Translations under genes and position numbers: made by a program | The notes under the pieces: model-generated | Database searches by the model: none | Seen by the model: the letters and a program-made list of their open reading frames with translations, nothing else | What the model was told of the DNA's origin: nothing | Source of the DNA: Microvirga sp. Mcv34 | Lineage (GTDB): Bacteria > Pseudomonadota > Alphaproteobacteria > Rhizobiales > Beijerinckiaceae | Direction: 5' to 3' | NCBI RefSeq assembly: GCF_024519725.1 | Contig: NZ_JALJRK010000016.1 | Coordinates: forward strand, 1-64,000 | DNA: 64,000 nt | Shown here: positions 63,230 to 64,000 of the stretch, in pieces | Position numbering within the stretch: position 1 is the stretch's first letter | Layout: each line of letters starts with the position of its first letter

Positions 63230-64000
63230 TCAGTGGCGCAGGCCCGGGGCTTCCTGGCCGGTGCGCGCCACGTATTCGGTATAGCCGCCGCCATATTGGT
63301 GAATGCCGTCCGGGGTGAGCTCGAGAACCCGGTTGGACAGGGCGGCCAGGAAGTGGCGGTCGTGGGAGACGAAGAGCATGGTGCCCTCGTATTTCGACAG
63401 GGCCTCGATCAGCATCTCCTTCGTGGCCATGTCGAGATGGTTCGTGGGCTCGTCGAGCACCAGGAAGTTCGGCGGGTCGTAGAGCATCTTGGCCATGACG
63501 AGGCGCGCCTTCTCGCCGCCCGAGAGCACGCGGCACTTCTTCTCCGCGTCGTCGCCGGAGAAGCCGAAGCAGCCGGCGAGCGTGCGAAGGGAGCCCTGCC
63601 CGGCCTGCGGGAACGATTCTTCCAGGAACTCGAACACCGTGCGGTCGCCTTCCAGCACCTCCATGGCGTGCTGGGCGAAATAGCCCATCTTCACGCTCGC
63701 GCCGATCGTGACCGACCCATCATCCGGGGACGCCGAGCCCGCGACCAGCTTCAGCAGGGTCGACTTGCCGGCGCCGTTGACGCCCATGACGCACCAGCGC
63801 TCCTTGCGGCGCACGGCGAAATCCAGCCCCTCATAGATGCTGCGGCTGCCATAGCGCTTGTGCACGCCCTTCAGGCTCACCACGTCGTCTCCCGAGCGCG
63901 GAGCGGGCAGGAACTCGAAGGCTACCGCCTGACGGCGCTTCGGCGGCTCGACCCGGTCGATCTTCTCCAGCTTCTTGACCCGGCTCTGCACCTGGGCCGC
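63230..64000 (-). CDS. ABC-F family ATPase, C-terminal half (cut by window end)
   Basis: The frame runs through the window edge, so the N-terminal half is missing. The visible 257 residues hold a linker remnant (QSRVKKLEKIDRVEPPKRR) and the second ABC domain: GVNGAGKST, LSGGEKARL, LVLDEPTNHLD and a switch histidine in VSHDRHF. The linker and LSGGEKARLVMAKML wording resemble Uup/YheS/EttA-type housekeeping ABC-F proteins more than resistance factors. It differs clearly from the ABC-F protein at 19065. Confidence 0.88.
   Translation of the reverse strand, partial: AAQVQSRVKKLEKIDRVEPPKRRQAVAFEFLPAPRSGDDVVSLKGVHKRYGSRSIYEGLDFAVRRKERWCVMGVNGAGKSTLLKLVAGSASPDDGSVTIGASVKMGYFAQHAMEVLEGDRTVFEFLEESFPQAGQGSLRTLAGCFGFSGDDAEKKCRVLSGGEKARLVMAKMLYDPPNFLVLDEPTNHLDMATKEMLIEALSKYEGTMLFVSHDRHFLAALSNRVLELTPDGIHQYGGGYTEYVARTGQEAPGLRH

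Overview
The window is about 65% GC, densely coded on both strands, and reads as chromosome of an alphaproteobacterium of the order Hyphomicrobiales (Rhizobiales). A Methylobacteriaceae- or Microvirga-like genome is my best guess, from gene content and from intergenic palindromic repeats of a type common in that group. Markers that fit are phaR/phaA/phaB, a cyanide-insensitive-type bd oxidase with a small third subunit, a bacterial topoisomerase IB, an alphaproteobacterial ETF-beta lysine methyltransferase homologue, and a membrane-anchored trehalose-6-phosphate synthase. I found no tRNA, rRNA, CRISPR array, phage or insertion sequence. The last gene is cut by the window end.

Region 1 (0-19 kb) is an amino-sugar and peptidoglycan-recycling island. 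On the minus strand is a carbohydrate ABC importer (binding protein, two permeases, MalK-type ATPase). Divergent from it runs a tightly coupled operon: BadF-type amino-sugar kinase, GntR/HutC regulator, SIS-type glucosamine-6-P deaminase, nagA and a Gfo/Idh oxidoreductase. Then come a peptide-type ABC importer (binding protein, DppB and DppC, no ATPases) with a small acetyltransferase, and on the plus strand anmK, a signal-less beta-lactamase-fold hydrolase, murQ, a second BadF-type kinase and a PfkB-type kinase. Together they would import cell-wall sugars or muropeptides and return GlcNAc and anhydroMurNAc to fructose-6-P.

Region 2 (19-30 kb) holds an ABC-F ATPase, prfC, a small transcript with an extremely strong Shine-Dalgarno and a 24-codon ORF, an M14 deacylase, and a minus-strand run otsA-otsB-GH15-glk for trehalose synthesis and glucoside/glucose handling. 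OtsA carries an N-terminal two-TM sensor-like module.

Region 3 (30-40 kb) holds a type I secretion ATPase/adaptor pair preceded by an unusually structured 395-bp AT-rich regulatory region, a divergent coiled-coil membrane protein, cioA-cioB plus a DUF2474 peptide, an MBL-fold hydrolase, a small secreted protein, topoisomerase IB and a SemiSWEET.

Region 4 (40-52 kb) is mostly housekeeping: a GT4 glycosyltransferase, the ETF-beta methyltransferase homologue, ispG, kup, a GNAT, an RTX/CHRD protein (plausible cargo of the type I system), ispA, mtgA, rpmF and a degenerate GGDEF-EAL protein.

Region 5 (52-64 kb) holds phaR divergent from phaA-phaB, two further metabolic genes, gloB, a methyltransferase, accA behind two copies of a palindromic repeat, a lipoprotein L,D-transpeptidase, cheY-cheZ and a second ABC-F ATPase.
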